Source: Pelotomaculum sp. PtaB.Bin104 (GTDB lineage: Bacteria > Bacillota > Desulfotomaculia > Desulfotomaculales > Pelotomaculaceae). From it: a DNA stretch of 64,000 bases. The position numbers and the translations under genes are program-made. The stretch spans positions 62,001 to 126,000 of the forward strand of contig MVQL01000211.1 in NCBI GenBank assembly GCA_002067205.1, written 5' to 3'. Under the pieces are notes generated by a model. The model saw only the letters and a list, made by a program, of their open reading frames with translations. It had not been told where the DNA came from and did not search any database. This document shows positions 63,490 through 64,000 of this stretch, in pieces (positions within the stretch are counted from its first letter, which is position 1; every line of letters starts with the position of its first letter).

Positions 63490-64000
63490 CTATAAACGTG
63501 GGCAATTGACCTGTTTGGAGTAAGGGATATCGATGCCGGCCCGGTCTAAGGCGTATTTAAAGCGCCTGCGCAATTCCCGCTCCACAATCCATTGCTCACC
63601 GGCGACAGTGGGGGCGACAGTGCGAATCTTAACCGAGGACTCTCCCAGCTCGACGACTCCCTGCACCTGGGGCAAATCTACTATGGCGCTAATTTCCTGG
63701 TGGGCCTTAACACACTCGCCTCTTAAGACCTCCATGGCCTGGTCGACGTCCTCTTCGTAAGCAATGCCCACCGTAACCTGCGCAATCATGGTGCCCCGGT
63801 TGTAGTTGGTTACTTTCGTGATCTGCCCGTTAGGGATAATATGCAGCTGGCCGGTCCACTGCCGGATTTTACTGGTGCGCAGTCCAATTTCTTCCACTGT
63901 CCCGATTACGCCTGCTGTTTCTACAAAATCTCCCACGTGGAACTGGTTTTCGAACAGAATAAAGAACCCGCCAATGATGTCCTTGACCAGGTTCTGGGCG
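63490..64000 (-). CDS. MscS-family mechanosensitive channel, C-terminal part
   Basis: The coding frame continues beyond the right edge, so the 5' end is missing. Visible are the last part of the pore helix region and the middle beta domain: DIIGGFFILFENQFHVGDFV, VEEIGLRTSKIRQW and the signature HIIPNGQITKVTNYNRG. The cytoplasmic alpha/beta domain follows, ending in RRRFKYALDRAGIDIPYSK. MscS channels release solutes on osmotic downshock. The gene is upstream of xdhC on the same strand, 270 bases away. Confidence 0.94.
   Translation of the reverse strand, partial: AQNLVKDIIGGFFILFENQFHVGDFVETAGVIGTVEEIGLRTSKIRQWTGQLHIIPNGQITKVTNYNRGTMIAQVTVGIAYEEDVDQAMEVLRGECVKAHQEISAIVDLPQVQGVVELGESSVKIRTVAPTVAGEQWIVERELRRRFKYALDRAGIDIPYSKQVNCPRL

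Overview
The window is a chromosome segment of a spore-forming, Gram-positive-type anaerobe. The gene order hslU-codY-rpsB-tsf-pyrH-frr-uppS-cdsA-dxr-rseP-ispG-proS-rimP-nusA-infB-rbfA-truB-ribF-rpsO-pnp-M16 peptidase-ymxH-dpaAB-asd-dapG-dapA-rnj follows the Bacillus/Clostridia backbone. The spore genes (dpaAB, cotJABC, spoVB, a SpoVM-like peptide), the bacterial ferredoxin, the TatD-linked radical SAM gene and the GC-moderate codon use point to the Peptococcaceae / Desulfotomaculum-Pelotomaculum group. That taxonomic placement is inference. No rRNA, tRNA, CRISPR array, prophage or intact insertion sequence was found.

Layout. 1-28.9 kb is the housekeeping backbone on the + strand: protease/CodY, translation factors and ribosomal proteins, isoprenoid and phospholipid synthesis, NusA-IF2 operon, RNA processing (RbfA, NrnA, TruB, S15, PNPase), an M16 peptidase and dUTPase. 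29.2-33 kb is an accessory insertion between ymxH and the dap/dpa genes. It holds decayed surface-protein-like fragments and a small island of two Hsp20-type proteins flanking a ClpP-fold (SDH-type) serine protease. 33-40.6 kb makes lysine precursors and dipicolinic acid (dapB, dpaA, dpaB, asd, dapG, dapA) and RNase J. 40.8-42 kb is the cotJABC coat operon on the - strand. 42.2-51 kb holds a NUDIX hydrolase, minC, galT-glgA, an Asp23 protein, thioredoxin reductase and a DinG-type exonuclease-helicase. 51-54.2 kb is a patch of small genes and relics. 54.2-58.2 kb is a queuosine-precursor operon (queD, queC, DUF366, queE, folE), then a YpmA-like gene and surE. 58.2-64 kb holds spoVB, an EF-G-like GTPase, an XdhC-type protein and the end of an MscS channel.

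The most striking item is a 69-codon CopZ-like heavy-metal-binding protein at 53923-54132. Its metal-binding motif reads GMT-(UGA)-GHC, with an in-frame UGA exactly where the first metal-ligand cysteine should be. The frame is otherwise intact, and a hairpin of bacterial SECIS geometry lies directly downstream. It is a strong candidate for a selenocysteine-containing metallochaperone. The same region holds three other genes with unusual starts or sizes: a 21-residue SpoVM-like peptide (51072-51137), a DUF4259 gene whose start codon reads ATA (52019-52423), and a small - strand gene that appears to start at CTG (53580-53729).

Start sites were chosen by ribosome-binding sites and family N-termini. 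Promoters and terminators were called by eye, without folding energies or expression data.
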